A stretch of 64,000 bases of DNA, from the NCBI RefSeq assembly GCF_000499845.2, contig NC_023753.2:18500087-18564086 (forward strand), in the 5' to 3' direction. The translations under genes were made by a program, and so were the position numbers. Source of the DNA: Phaseolus vulgaris. Lineage: Eukaryota; Streptophyta; Magnoliopsida; Fabales; Fabaceae. Below, one piece after another: positions 1-11,056 of the stretch (positions within the stretch are counted from its first letter, which is position 1; each line of letters begins with the position of its first letter). Below the pieces are notes generated by a model that did no database searches, was not told the DNA's origin, and saw nothing but the letters and a program-made list of their open reading frames with translations.

Positions 1-644
1 AGAGTGAGCAAGATCCTCCTAAGAGTGGTGTTGATCTTGTAGGTGCATGATAAGTATGGGTATTGAGTGGTTCGGCCAGCTCAAGGGAAAAGATGAAGGA
101 ATTGAAGTTTAGAGCATAACTTTACTCACAATAAACTTGAAAATACAAGGTGTAGGCTCCTCCTTTTATAGGCTAAGGAGGACCATAATGCAACCCTAAT
201 GCTAGCCAAATGAAATGTAAATGTGAAGCACATGGGTGCACATGGCACATGGGTGCACAAATGAGCACATGGGGAGGGGTGTGTCTAGTTTTTATGCTCA
301 CCCCCTCCATGGTCTTTCTAGAATGTTCACACAAAAAAAATGCTTTCTACAGTACTCTAATTACTAAGCACCCCTAATGGGCCTTTATGTAACAATTACA
401 AAAAGGTCTTCTCTTCCCAAAACCGTAGCTTTGACCCATGTGTATGTGAAGCTAGACGGTCTAGAAGGAATCCTCATCATGGCCTAGACGCTCCTTATGT
501 AGCCGCTCCTCATAATGGCCTAGACGCTCCTCTTCAAGGCTAGACGCTCCTTTTTGAGTCTAGACGCTCCTCATCATAGGCTAGACCGTCTAGTCTTGGA
601 GGCTTGGCTTTCATCGTGTGGTGAGCTTGGGCCCTCCTCCATCA
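1..644 (-). mobile_element. Chromovirus-type LTR, truncated by window edge
   Basis: Read on the minus strand this is an LTR of the same family as the LTRs at 39207, 46249 and 61680. It shares the GGCCGAACC-type segment (plus-strand form near 86-100), the TAGACG/CTAGAC repeats at about 450-595, and the terminal CTCCTCCATCA ending at 644. The left part of the LTR lies outside the window. The bases after 644 do not resemble the polypurine tract that follows the family's 3' LTR at 39907, so this is more likely the 5' LTR of a minus-strand element whose body lies to the left. The repeat block is arranged differently from the other copies. Confidence 0.8.
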
Positions 645-985
645 CCAAGGCTTAGGGTTTCACAGCGGTGCAAGGAGGAGACTCCCAAATCTGCTTCACA
701 ACAGTGGTGACCAGCGACGGTGGTGGTGTGGAGCGCCAGTGCAGTGGGGACTCCGACTAGGTCTGTTGGTGAGTGATTTTGGGTGGTGCAATTTTTGTGT
801 TCTTGATTTAAAAAAAAAAAAAAAAGATTGTCCAAGATCTGAAATTAGTTTTACCGAGTATCTCGTCTAGTCATTTGAGATTGCAAAAGAAGGGAGGTTC
901 CGAATTGAAAAATTCAATGGTATAAATTCAGTTGGTGGAAAATGCAAATTGAGGATTTGCGAGTTCAGTTACTGAGCACATCAAT
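645..985 (+). other. 5' remnant of Tnt1-like Copia
   Basis: This stretch has no long ORF. From about 870 the DNA resembles the start of a Tnt1-type Copia gag: an RFRIEKFNG-like peptide, then a W-W-K-M-Q-I-E-D-L-like peptide after a one-base deletion near 932. It then jumps to sequence corresponding to roughly gag residue 100. I infer an internal deletion of most of the N-terminal gag half. A 16-base A run lies at about 810-825. No 5' LTR or primer-binding site is visible. Confidence 0.5.
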
Positions 986-2125
986 ATGATCTTAGCCAGA
1001 CTTACGTCAGTGGGCATTAAGTTCGATGATGAAGTTCAAGTTTTACTACTGCTATTGTCTTTGCCTGACAGTTGGTCCGGAACGGTTACAGTAGTTACCA
1101 GTTCAGCGGGATCCGATGGATTCACTTTTGAGAAGATTCGTGATCTCATTCTTGGCGAGGATGTCCGAAGAAGGAGTTTTGGGGAATTATCTAGTGAATC
1201 GTTATATGTCATCAGAGGTAAGAAAAGTATTAGAGATAGTGGGAGCAAGAACAAAAGAAGGAGTCAGTCAAAGACTCGGGATTGCTCAAGTGTATCATGT
1301 TGGAACTGGAAGGAGGTGGCGCATTTCAGGAATCAATGCCCAAATGATAAACAAGTCAACATTGCAGAAGATTCCGCGGACGAGGACCTCTTAGTCTGTT
1401 GCGCGAATAACAGTGTGGATTCCTGGGTCATGGATTCTGGTGCTTCATTTCATGCAACCCACAATAGTGAAGCATTGCAGAATCTAGTTATTGGGGACTT
1501 TGGAAAGGTAAAACTAGCGGACAATAGAACTCTTAAGGTTACGGGCATGGGTGACAGAGTGTTGAAGACACCAGTTGGTTTCTGGACTTTGAAGGATGTC
1601 AGAGTTGTTCCAAGCTTAATGAAAAGTGTGATTTCTGTTAGGCCATTGGACGAACAGGGACATGAAGTGAAGTTCGGAAATCAGCAGTGGAAGGTTGTCA
1701 AGGGAAATCTTGTCATGGCCTGCGGAAGAAAGAGAGGTTCGTTGTATATGGTCGGATTACCGTCTGAGGGAGTGACCGTCCCAGTTCGAAAGATAAACAA
1801 CGTCCGGTTCATAGAATATCGTGAGCAGAAGAGGGTTGTCTTTACAAGAGAGAAACCTAGAGCCACATATCAGATTCAGGATGAACGAGCAAGGAAAGGT
1901 TCAGGTAGACCAGTCAGAGGTACTTATGGCAGTGGGAACATGGGTCGTGCTTCAGCTAAGGTTCCTAATCGACAGTGGGTTAGGAGAACCAGTATTCCAG
2001 CTGTTGAAACTTCTCCAGAAAATTTCTTGTTGAATATGGAGAGTGTTTGTTCTCAGGTTGTTCCAGGATCCGGCAGTTCCTATAATGTGGGAGCCGGTAG
2101 GAACAGAGAACGGGTCAGTGACTGA
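986..2125 (+). pseudogene. Decayed Copia gag-protease (Tnt1-like)
   Basis: A 379-residue frame from a Ty1/Copia polyprotein of the Tnt1 type. Residues 1-75 match the C-terminal half of the Copia gag domain. The zinc knuckle at residues about 105-118 is broken: the second cysteine of CX2CX4HX4C is tryptophan (CWNWKEVAHFRNQC). The retropepsin active site is visible at residue 150 (WVMDSGASFHAT). The sequence after about residue 270 is basic and is not the usual GAG-pre-integrase or integrase. No integrase, RT or RNase H follows before the LTR at 2414. The start is only the first available methionine, because the true 5' end is deleted. It could be a deletion derivative or a gag-protease-only non-autonomous family; the broken knuckle favours a dead copy. 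Confidence 0.75.
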
Positions 2126-2235
2126 CTTGTTGAAACTCAAGGGAGTTTTAACGAAGTCTTCAAAATGATTAAGAAGGCTGGTGGCAACTAGTGGTGGAAC
2201 ATTGAGTTGCGTCGACAGATTACAAAAGTACATGT

Positions 2236-2491
2236 ACACAGTTGAAGCGCAGGTTAACATTGTTCCGTGACTTCAAGTGGGAGATTATTGTTGGGTATAA
2301 AGTCAAGACCAATTGGGTTAGGCTGACTAGACACCATGTTTAGTGAGTGGGCTTAATCATTATACACAGTTGAAGCGCAGGTGAACATTGTTCCGTGGCT
2401 TCAAGTGGGAGATTGTTGGGTATGAAGCCATGACTAATTGGGTTGGGCTGACTAGACACATGTTTAATGAGTGTGCTTAATTATTGTGTCC
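2236..2491 (+). repeat. Tandem duplication of polypurine tract and LTR start
   Basis: Two diverged copies with a period of about 128 bp. Both contain ACACAGTTGAAGCGCAGG (starting at 2236 and 2364), then the polypurine tract TTCAAGTGGGAGATT, then TGTTGGGTAT (2289 and 2414), and continue about 70 bp into the LTR. The downstream copy joins the full LTR. The upstream copy has an extra AT between tract and LTR start. Confidence 0.8.
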
Positions 2492-2684
2492 CTTTTATAA
2501 TATCTATTTAAAGAGATCATTGTACTTGTAATTGGTACGCAACAGGAGAGAAATAAAACCTAATAGTTGCTCGTGTGGATGTAGGTTGCAGTTGGCGACT
2601 GAACCACGTTAAATCATGTGTTGTTTATTTTCTACAGTTGATTCGTGATTGTGTGTTGCTTTCGCATGTGCATTTTTCCCATCA
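2414..2684 (+). mobile_element. 3' LTR of Tnt1-like Copia
   Basis: A 271-bp segment that begins TGTTGGGTATG directly after the polypurine tract (2399-2413) and ends TTTCCCATCA, giving TG...CA ends. It contains TTTTATAATATC near 2491, a possible TATA element. The 5' partner is not in the window, so the right border cannot be confirmed by comparison; the right flanking five bases are TTGTA. Confidence 0.65.
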
Positions 2685-5455
2685 TTGTAATCAATAATTA
2701 TGAGAAGATTATATGGGTCTACCATGAATGAAGACATGAACCTTAGGAATGTATCTTTTTATTCCTTGAACATAAACTCACCCTTTCCATCAAAGCAATT
2801 TTCACTCTCACTAAATAAGGATTAGTCTAAAATCTTACAAGATAAATTTTTAATTAGATAAATTAAAATAATTATTACTTTTACAGGTTAAATTATTTTG
2901 TTATAATTAATAATTAAACTTAATTTATAAATTTTAATTATTTAAGTTATAATTCTATTACGTATTTATATTCTTCAAATAATATAATACAAGTTTAGAA
3001 TTATTTTTTATTTTAATTTTCAATTTAAAATAGCACACTCCTAAAAATAGCACAAAATTGGGATTAAATAGTTCTATTAATCTCGTTACTCTAAAATATA
3101 TGATTGAATTCTAACTTCTCAAATTAGGGTTGACTCATAGCTTAATGAAAAATTAAAATCAATAAATATCTACTTTTTTTACAAAATATCAATAAATAAT
3201 GACACTTATCATTACACCGAAATGGGTTTGTAAGAGATATCCTAATTCTTTCCAAGTTGATATTAAATAAAAAAAGTATAGCATAATTACATTTAACTAG
3301 GATATTATTCCAGTAAACATATTTTGAAAAACTCTTTGATATTGAAAATATTCATGCTCTATTTTTCGAAATCTTTACGGTGAAATATTGTTCATACATA
3401 AACTTTCGATATGGTCCTAAATTTAATTCTATTTTGCACAGCTGTATTTAAAAATATTTAAAACCAATATGGAAAATCTTTTTCATTCACGACACATTTA
3501 ACCAAGGTATTTGATATTTTTCAAGTTCTCTGTGTTACGTTCTCAAATACGAAAACTTTCCAAAATTATTTAACCAATAATCTTATTTGAAAATAATGTT
3601 TTCTATGATTTAGAAATGTCAAATAAGATTTGGAAACATAAATGAAGTGTTATAAAACATTAAAAAATATAAAGATTAAGTATGGACACTTCCCTGACGC
3701 ATTGGTTTATATGATGAGTAGAATATGTTTGTATCGTCTGTTATGTGCAATTTTCAGGTTGGTCTGATGAGATCTTCTCTACTACTTTGTCTGATCCACT
3801 CCATTGATACCGTTTGACATATTTTCTTAATATCGTCTGACGCGTTTCTTGATACTGTCTGATGCATTTTTTCTTTAGATGTTATCTTTATAAGCTCTTA
3901 GTCATTCTCCAATGTTAAGACCATGATAGGATCGTTTGATGGTCATCATGAGTTTGTATTAATGGTTCATCTAACAATTTTATTTATCGTATCATTTAAT
4001 GTGTTTAAAGAGAGTTAGTATTTCTCATCTTCTCTAATATTTTTGTCTAAACTTATAATACACATAAGTGACCTTTATTATACCATAATATACCTTATAA
4101 TGCTTCTTATAATCAAAACACATAGACACGTATATCATAAAAATTGTTTGTTTGATGGATATTAAATCGTGTACTAACTTAAAAAATATGGCTATCAAAT
4201 GTTCAAATTTCACAATTCAAACCTAACAAAAGTTTTAAATCTTTGTATACCATAAGATGACTAATACAAATAAAACCATATAGATCCATTCTAAGTGAAC
4301 ACAATATCATACTACCAACTAATGCAAAACATATAAATTCAATATTTCAACAATACTTCAAAAATAACTCACCTCATTTTTTGTATTTTCAAGGAATTGC
4401 TCCAGACTTAAAAAAGTTATACGTTTGATTCACAAATTAAATACACCATGCACCGCATGTAACAGATTCATTTATTTCACACGTGGTAATGAAAACCTCC
4501 ACATATAACCAAAACAAGAAAAAGGTACTTGAGATATCAGGAAAAAAGAAAAAACTTATTAGTTGAAATTACAATCAGTCAGAATTGATATTGACTTTGT
4601 AATCGTCTCACTGTCACTCTCTAGTTAAGAAAAAGATGAATTTTTTTCTTTCTAAAAATTAAAAAAAAAATGGAAAAGGAATAGAGATAATTAGAATAAA
4701 ATAAAAATAAATGAATACATAAAATTAAATATTAAATATTTTTGTCGTTAAAGAGCACAAAATAAATTAGTTTGACCGAGTAGGTTTTTAAATCTAATAA
4801 AAAAAGGGGCACGAGCTTTAACTAATGATAAAAAAAAAGTTCAAAATAATAAATTCAAAACTTTTGTATTTTCTTTTTATTAAGGGAGATGAATAATTAA
4901 TGTGAAGAGCAATAATGTCATTGCACTCACTTTTTTCTTTCTTTTATAATATATGCTACGTGTATCAACGTATAATGCCATAAATAATATGGAAGTCACA
5001 CAAAAGAAAGAGAGATAAATTAATAATAATAAAGTTCACTTAATTACTATATTAAGGTTTGAAATTAATATATAATAGTTTATTAATTATATTAATTAAC
5101 TTGCATGGATCCTTTATAATCCGGTTTTTTAAGATATAGTTTTCAAATACAAATTGCCAATTAACCAGAAATATTTAATGCAAAATATGAGGACTTGTTT
5201 TGCACAAAGGAGAGATATATGGATCAATGCAAATACCAACAGTTTACCATTAAATTGGAAAAGGTACTGCACACTTTTTTCATTTTAGAAACTTTTAGTG
5301 ATTATTATAGCAGTGGAATATAAATAAAATAAAATAAATTTTCCATAGTTAAAAAAACAACCCAAGATATTAGCTCCAAAAAAACTTATTAGTGACCTTA
5401 TATTTGTGATAAACATATGTATATCTCATAGTCGACGTATGTAATGCAAACTGTA
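2685..5455. other. AT-rich spacer, no recognisable feature
   Basis: About 2.8 kb of AT-rich DNA with no ORF above 60 codons that resembles a protein, no RNA gene, and no long terminal or tandem repeat that I could see. A short patch at about 3720-3880 repeats a degenerate ATxCTGTCTGATGC-like word several times. The last five bases (CTGTA, 5451-5455) are the left target duplication of the next element. Confidence 0.5.
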
Positions 5456-6446
5456 TAATATGATTCCAATAACATGACATGGATATAGAATGAATGGGTA
5501 ACTCTATAACAACAAGTAAACCCCAAGAACTACTCAAGAACAATTTAGAAATCACAAGAACAGTGCCAAGAACAGCAAGTTAACGTAGCATACAAAGGAT
5601 CTACCGAATGAAATGAGCTAAACAACAAAACCCATGGAAAGGAACTTGAAAACAACAAGATTATCACATGTAATTTGATACCAAATGGAATGAACCAAGA
5701 ACAGCAAGGAAACAACCAAACTGCACTGATTAAAGGAGAAATAAAGTGCAGGAAATGAAAGGGAAAACAACAAAGAACAGATTGCACCGAATGGAATAGA
5801 AAACACAAGCAAGAAACACAAAAATGGAAGAAAATGGAAGATGGAAAGAGTGACATATGTGGTTGTAGACCAAGGGAGGATCTTCACGCCACTTGGAGGG
5901 TGGTTTGCTCCAAGATGAGTGGTGGTGCCGCCACTTGAGAGTCCCAAGAGCTCACAAGATGAGACTAAAAAGAGAAGAAGAGTCAAGGCTCACAACTTTC
6001 TCTAAAATTCACTAGAATTTCATTACTTTCAATTTCAACTTGTTTTTACAATGAGGTAAGGCTCTCCTTTTATAAGGTGGGAGATGACCGACCCTCTAGG
6101 TAAGGAAGGAAGGAAAGACTCCTTCTAGTTCCTTCTATGAACAAAAGGCGTCTAACTAGGCCAAAAGGTGACCTTCCTAGCCATTTCTAAGTAACTAGTG
6201 ACTAAAAGTGCCTTTACATGCATAGTTTCTTTTGTTTTCCTTTTTAGGCACTTCCCTAAGGCTATCCTATCCTATTTACAATTTAATACAAGAGATATTA
6301 CAAAGAGAGATTTCATTTGGCAATCTCTTCCCAATGATCTAGCCATGCTCCTAGTGATTCTTTGATTGGAGTGGGCTTGGGCTTTTCCATGAGTTTGGTC
6401 TTCTTCTTCCTGAATGTTGACCTCCTTTTCATTTTGATTTGCATCA
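5456..6446 (-). repeat. 3' LTR of TR-GAG element
   Basis: A 991-bp LTR, equal in length to its partner at 33922-34912 and nearly identical to it. The left end reads TAATATGATTCC against TGATATGATTCC in the partner, so the terminal dinucleotide is mutated; the right end is TTTGCATCA. On the minus strand a TATA-like CTTATAAAAGG lies near 6065-6075. Just inside the right border the minus strand encodes the C-terminal tail of a chromoviral integrase, including RITRSMARSLG. Confidence 0.9.
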
Positions 6447-6873
6447 TACTCTCCGGGTTGGAGAGAATTCGTCCACGAATTCTGAAAGCTCATAGGCATT
6501 ATCAGTGATCTACTTTAATTTTTGAGAAGACTAGAAGGAAGAACTTTAAATGTTTGGGTGGATGGCCTCTTCCTCCATTAGTAAAATCCTCTTTAACTTG
6601 ATATCTATCATGCTCCCCGAGTTGGAGAGAATTCGTGCACGAATTCTGAATCCCTACATATAACAAAGTCAGTTTACTATCAAAATTAATAGTGAAATAA
6701 GAGAAAGGCAAACATGACTTAGAATGTGTAAGCAGTGGGAGTTCCAAAAAGGAGGTCCTATAGACATACCAAGTTGGAAAAAATTGTTTGGGAATGATGA
6801 TATTTTTTGGAAAAAGTCCTCTTAAATGGTGAAAACCATTAGGAGGTATGAAAAAAATCATCCCTAACATTCT
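6447..6873 (-). other. Duplicated pol-tail / LTR-start junction of TR-GAG
   Basis: On the minus strand two versions of the same junction occur in series: TNSLQLGEHD near 6600-6660 and TNSLQPGEYD near 6447-6490. Each is preceded by GAATTCGTGxACGAATTC and GAGAG. Between them about 100 bp (6510-6610) resembles the inner start of the related solo LTR that ends at 9739, sharing AAGAACTTTAAATG. The region therefore holds remnants of two LTR-start junctions. No RT or integrase is present between the protease and this tail. Confidence 0.6.
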
Positions 6874-7404
6874 TTAACCAAGTTGGTGTTGAAATAGGAA
6901 CATTGGGTAATGAAAAAATAAAGAAGAAGAATACCTTTGAGGTTCAACTTGAGGCATAGCACGAGTCAACATAATTGATTTAGTGGATAAAATGGTGTGA
7001 CTCGGTTTAGTACTTACTTCTTTTGCTTTCTCATTTTCTCTTTTAGTTTTCCTTTTTATTTGGTCCTCATGAACCTCCTTGGGAGAGAGGGGTTTTAAGA
7101 TAACCTTGCGCCCTTTGAAGGAAAAAGACATTGTATTGGATAGGCCATCATGTAAAACATGTCTATCATATTGCCAAGGCCTTCCTAAAAGAAGATGAGT
7201 TGCTTCCATGGGCACAACATCACATAAAACCTCATCTTTATACTTTCCTATTGCAAAGTTAATGAGGACTTGTTTGTTAACCATGATTTCACCTTCGGTA
7301 CTAAGCCATTGCAATTTATAAGGCTTGGTATGAGAGATAGTGGGTAAGGCTAACTTCTCCACAACTCTTGTACTAGCCACATTAGTGCAACTACCCCCCA
7401 TCAA
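6874..7404 (-). pseudogene. Retropepsin region of TR-GAG element
   Basis: This frame encodes a Gypsy aspartic protease domain. It contains the active-site region (D-G-G-S-C at its 5' edge), then KPYKLQWL, VLCDVVPMEATHLLLGRPW and a lysine-rich tail. It closely resembles the protease of the chromovirus at 42755-44384, which has VLCDVVPMEACHILLGRPW. A run of six Cs on the plus strand (7384-7389) puts it one base out of frame with the gag upstream, where five would restore the frame. Normal Gypsy polyproteins continue into RT here, but this one stops. Confidence 0.75.
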
Positions 7405-8188
7405 TAATCAAGGAACATAACTTGTTGGTGATAAGACAGCGGGTGTGAAAAATATTTTCTCTTTGGGTATCATCCAAAGATTTTGGAATTGTTCCCAACA
7501 TTCGCCTTATCATCAATAAGTCACCTTCACAAGGACTTTTACTCTCATACTCACTTGGAGACCTAGAAGGTGTGGATGATTTAGAGTTTGCGGGTTCATG
7601 TTCACTCACCACTTCCCCATTAACATTTATCATCATATTTCTTTTAGAAGGACAATTTGCCGTTGTGTGACCATATCCTAAACATTTAAAACACTTTTTA
7701 CTTGAGGATTTGGTCGGTGATTTATGAATAGAAGTGGAAGGCTTAGAATCTTTAGCTTTAGAAGATGAATCTTTAGAAGGAAACTTTGAAAAAGATTTTT
7801 TATTTTTCCAAGAGTTGTTGTAGTAACCATCATGAGTAGAATTTTTGAAAGCCATTTTCCTTGCAATTTGATTTTTAACCTTGATGGCAAGGTGAACTAA
7901 GGTTTGTAAAGATGAATACTCTTGAAGTTCCACAACATCTTGTATATCCCTTCTAAGACCACTTATAAATCTAGCAATCTTTGCTTCCTCACTTTCATCC
8001 AAATTTATTTTAAGCATAAGCGTCTTTAATTCTTTGAAATAACTATCCACACTTAGCGTGCCTTGGTGAAGCCGTTGGAGCTTCAACATTAGGTTTTTCC
8101 TAAAGTATGGTGGTATGAACCTATCTCACATACATTTTTTTAAAGCATCCCAGGAGTCCACGTGAGGTCTCCTTCTAAGTCCAATGTC
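7391..8188 (-). pseudogene. gag C-terminal half with zinc knuckle, TR-GAG element
   Basis: Part of a Retrotrans_gag protein. Residues 1-75 of the open frame starting at 8089 contain the conserved IARFISGLRRDIQD segment. A perfect CX2CX4HX4C zinc knuckle (CFKCLGYGHTTANC) lies at residues 133-146, after a Ser/Lys-rich linker. The same frame extends upstream to the Copia insertion point at 8188 but crosses an in-frame TGA near 8125, most simply a former arginine codon. The N-terminal half lies on the other side of the Copia at 32175-32682. Confidence 0.8.
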
Positions 8189-8193
8189 CATGA

Positions 8194-10666
8194 TGTTGGG
8201 TCTATTAATGTCTAAGTTCAAGAGGGGAGGGGTGAATTGAACATATAAAGTTTTCGCAACCATAAACTGTTTTCAGTATATCAGGGGTAAACGAACAAAT
8301 TGATTTTAGAATGAACAGATTGATTTTTACAAAACAGTCTAACACAAACAGAACTTCACCAGATTGAGATTAAGATCAGATAGTGAAAAAATAGCTAAAT
8401 CAGATTGGTTCACTTTTAACAGTATTGAAGAACACACACTATGCCAAAAGAGCAATCCAATTTATTCAACACAAAACTTTATAGACAATGAATCTTTTAC
8501 ATGTTTTTTATGAAGAAACCTGTTGGTTCTTAATTCAATTACAAACTTATATTCAGAAGCTTTGTTTATGATCAGAGAACTTTTCCAGATTAAGAAGAAC
8601 AATTTTTATTAAGCCATAATTAACATATTTGATTTCAAATGAACAGATTTCGTTCTTGACAGAATTAAGCAAAACCAGAAACAAGTGCAGGGATTAGAAG
8701 AGAAAGACAAGAGAGTTTTTTATATGATTCCAATAGCTAGATATAGATGATTCTTTGACATTTTATGGAATCAACTTGAGTTGGAGAAAGAATAGGCACT
8801 TTTAATAGAATTGGATCAATGTTTTATGTTTCAAGAACTCACCAAAACTTGCACCAAACACCAAACTCATAAGGAAGACCCATTGCTTGCCAATTGAACC
8901 GATTAAATTGAACAAGAAAGCAAATGCACCGATTAAAAAGCTTAAGAACTGAAATGCACTGAAGAAATTAAGAAGAAATGAAGAAGAAACACTTGAAACC
9001 AGCAAAAGAGCATAAGAACCGAACACTACATGAATTTAAGCTCAAAACACCGAATAGAAAGATCCTAGACATGTTTTTTGAATTTGAATGAACTTGGAAA
9101 TGAAATGAAAAGATGAAGAAGAGAGGAACTTATGAGAATGGAGAGCTTGGTTGATGGTCACGCCACTTGAAGTGTGAAGGCTCCAAGATAAGTGAGCAAA
9201 TGCCGCCACTTGAGAGAACCAAGGCACTCAAGATAAGACAAGGTAGAGGAGAAGACAAAGTTCTCACACAATTATCTCTCAATTTGAGTAGAGTTTCTCT
9301 ATATCCAATTTCCAATCTGAATTTTACAAGAGCCCACACCTCTATTTATAGTGTGAGGGTGCTGAAAAATAGGTGAGAAAATTCAAATAAAACTCATTTG
9401 AAATTCCCACCAAAAACAAGTCACATGGGAAGTGTGACCTTTTTCTACTATGACACCTCCTAATCTCCTAAGTCACATGGACAATGTGACTTTATTTTAC
9501 ATTTTCACACTCCTTTATTTAATATCCACACCTCCTACAACTATACAAGAGTAATTCAAATGATGCTCTTTTATTTAATGCTTGGCCTTGCTCCTCATGG
9601 GATGGACTTGGGCTTTGGCCTTATTGGGCTTGGGCTTTGGGCTTGGGCCTCATCTCTTGAAAAGACTAATAAGAAGAACTTTAAATGATTTGGTTCTCGT
9701 CCATTCTTCCTATTAACAACATCTTTTTGATTCGCATCAGTTTTTATACTGGTTCACTCATTAAGAGCTACGTCCAGTTCACCTTACTCCAAGGTGGAAT
9801 CCACTAAAATAGATACAAACAATTACAGCATACACAGCAGCTCTTGAACCCTTCAAGAACTTCAACAGACAATGCTGAAAAACACTATTCCCGCACACCT
9901 TGCACTCCAAGAAACCCTATCAAGAGTGACTAACACTTATACCTATTACAAGAATGAATAAGGGAAAGATTACACCTGAAATTGTGTTGCAAGAACATAA
10001 ACCAGTTGCTCTATTTGCTCCAAGACAGTACCAACACCTTCATCCAGCACAAGGTTCTTTAAGAAAAAGCACACATCTATTGAAAACCTTTGCAAAACCT
10101 TTCCAATTCTCTTTCTCACACAAGAAATGTTTTATCTCTGTTAAAACCGTGATTGCTCAGCATCCCTTCACGTGAGAAGGGCATTTTATTTTATAGAGAA
10201 CAGTTTCTAACCACTTTTCAAAAAACACTTTCAGAGCAGTTTAAAAAACAACAGATTGATTCTAAAAACAACAGGTTAAATGTTAACAAAACTGCCAGCT
10301 TAGCTTAACTGAAATAACAGACTGAGCTTTACCTTTGGTGCCCTAACAGAATTTCGAAAAGCCTTTTAACAAAGTAGAAATAAACCTATTGTTTCTCAAG
10401 AAAACAAATTTATTTTTGTACTGAATCAAACCTTTTAAGAAAACTTTAAAAACTTTTCCAAAACCATTTAACCTCATTATGTGCTTGATCTTACTACCTT
10501 GATTTGGCATCTAGGATGGGTCATGCAGTAAAAGGTAACCTAGAATACACACAAACCTAAAATACAGGATCATCTAAGACACATTGCAACTTTCAAAGCA
10601 AACTAGCTAAAGACTACATCAAACACACCAATGCAAGGTAGAGATGAGCTTCATCCATCTCCAACA
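8194..10666 (-). repeat. 3' LTR of Copia 1, interrupted by solo LTR
   Basis: It begins TGTTGGGTCTATTAATG and ends CATCTCCAACA, matching the LTR at 30720-32169 along its whole length apart from the insertion at 8720-9739 and its extra GTTTT. Length without the insertion is 1448 bp. On the minus strand a TATA-like CTATAAAATAAA lies near 10185-10196. Confidence 0.9.
8720..9739 (-). mobile_element. Solo LTR of a chromovirus-related family
   Basis: A 1020-bp insertion in the Copia 1 3' LTR, bounded by the perfect duplication GTTTT (8715-8719 and 9740-9744). Its ends (TTATATGATTCCAATA... and ...GATTCGCATCA) match the termini of the 991-bp TR-GAG LTR, with TG mutated to TT at the left end. No internal region is present, so the element was reduced to one LTR by LTR-LTR recombination. 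Peptide-like frames inside it have no protein signature. Confidence 0.88.
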
Positions 10667-11056
10667 ATCTCCCCCTGTTTGATGTTGACCAAAAACCCCT
10701 TTGCTTTGCATACTTGATGATCAAAATTGCACTGTACTAGCTTCCAAGCAAACTGCACAACAACATTTAGAGATAAAACCAGAATATAACAGTATATGAG
10801 TTTTGTGCTACCTCCCTGCAGCTTGAACCAAATCATCAACTTATGTGAGCAATCTTTCATTTGTCCTTCTCCCCCTTTGGGTTCATCAAACAAGTAGAAC
10901 ATGGAATAAAAGAAGCACACCACAGATATGCATAACAGTTTAAACTAAAGCCAATTTATAGGTCTATTACAAACCAAAACAGAATGAAACCGATGCAGAA
11001 AAAAACTGAAAACCCAATTGTTCAACAAGACATAAAGGATAAAGACTTTGAAAAGA
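10667..11056 (-). promoter_or_regulatory. 3' untranslated region of Copia 1 with two polypurine tracts
   Basis: Directly against the LTR the minus strand reads CATCAAACAGGGGGAGAT, the primary polypurine tract. A second tract, CCAAAGGGGGAGAAG, lies about 200 bp upstream (plus 10866-10880), next to another CATCAAAC-like word. Repeated polypurine tracts in the 3' non-coding region have been reported for Sireviruses. No ORF is seen here. Confidence 0.7.

Noticed and set aside
5370..5986. Hydrophobic minus-strand peptides of 60-120 residues, repeated at 34011-34320
   Set aside because: They lie inside the two 991-bp LTRs and repeat only because the LTRs repeat; A/C-rich plus-strand DNA gives Phe/Ser/Leu-rich frames. 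No domain or start context.
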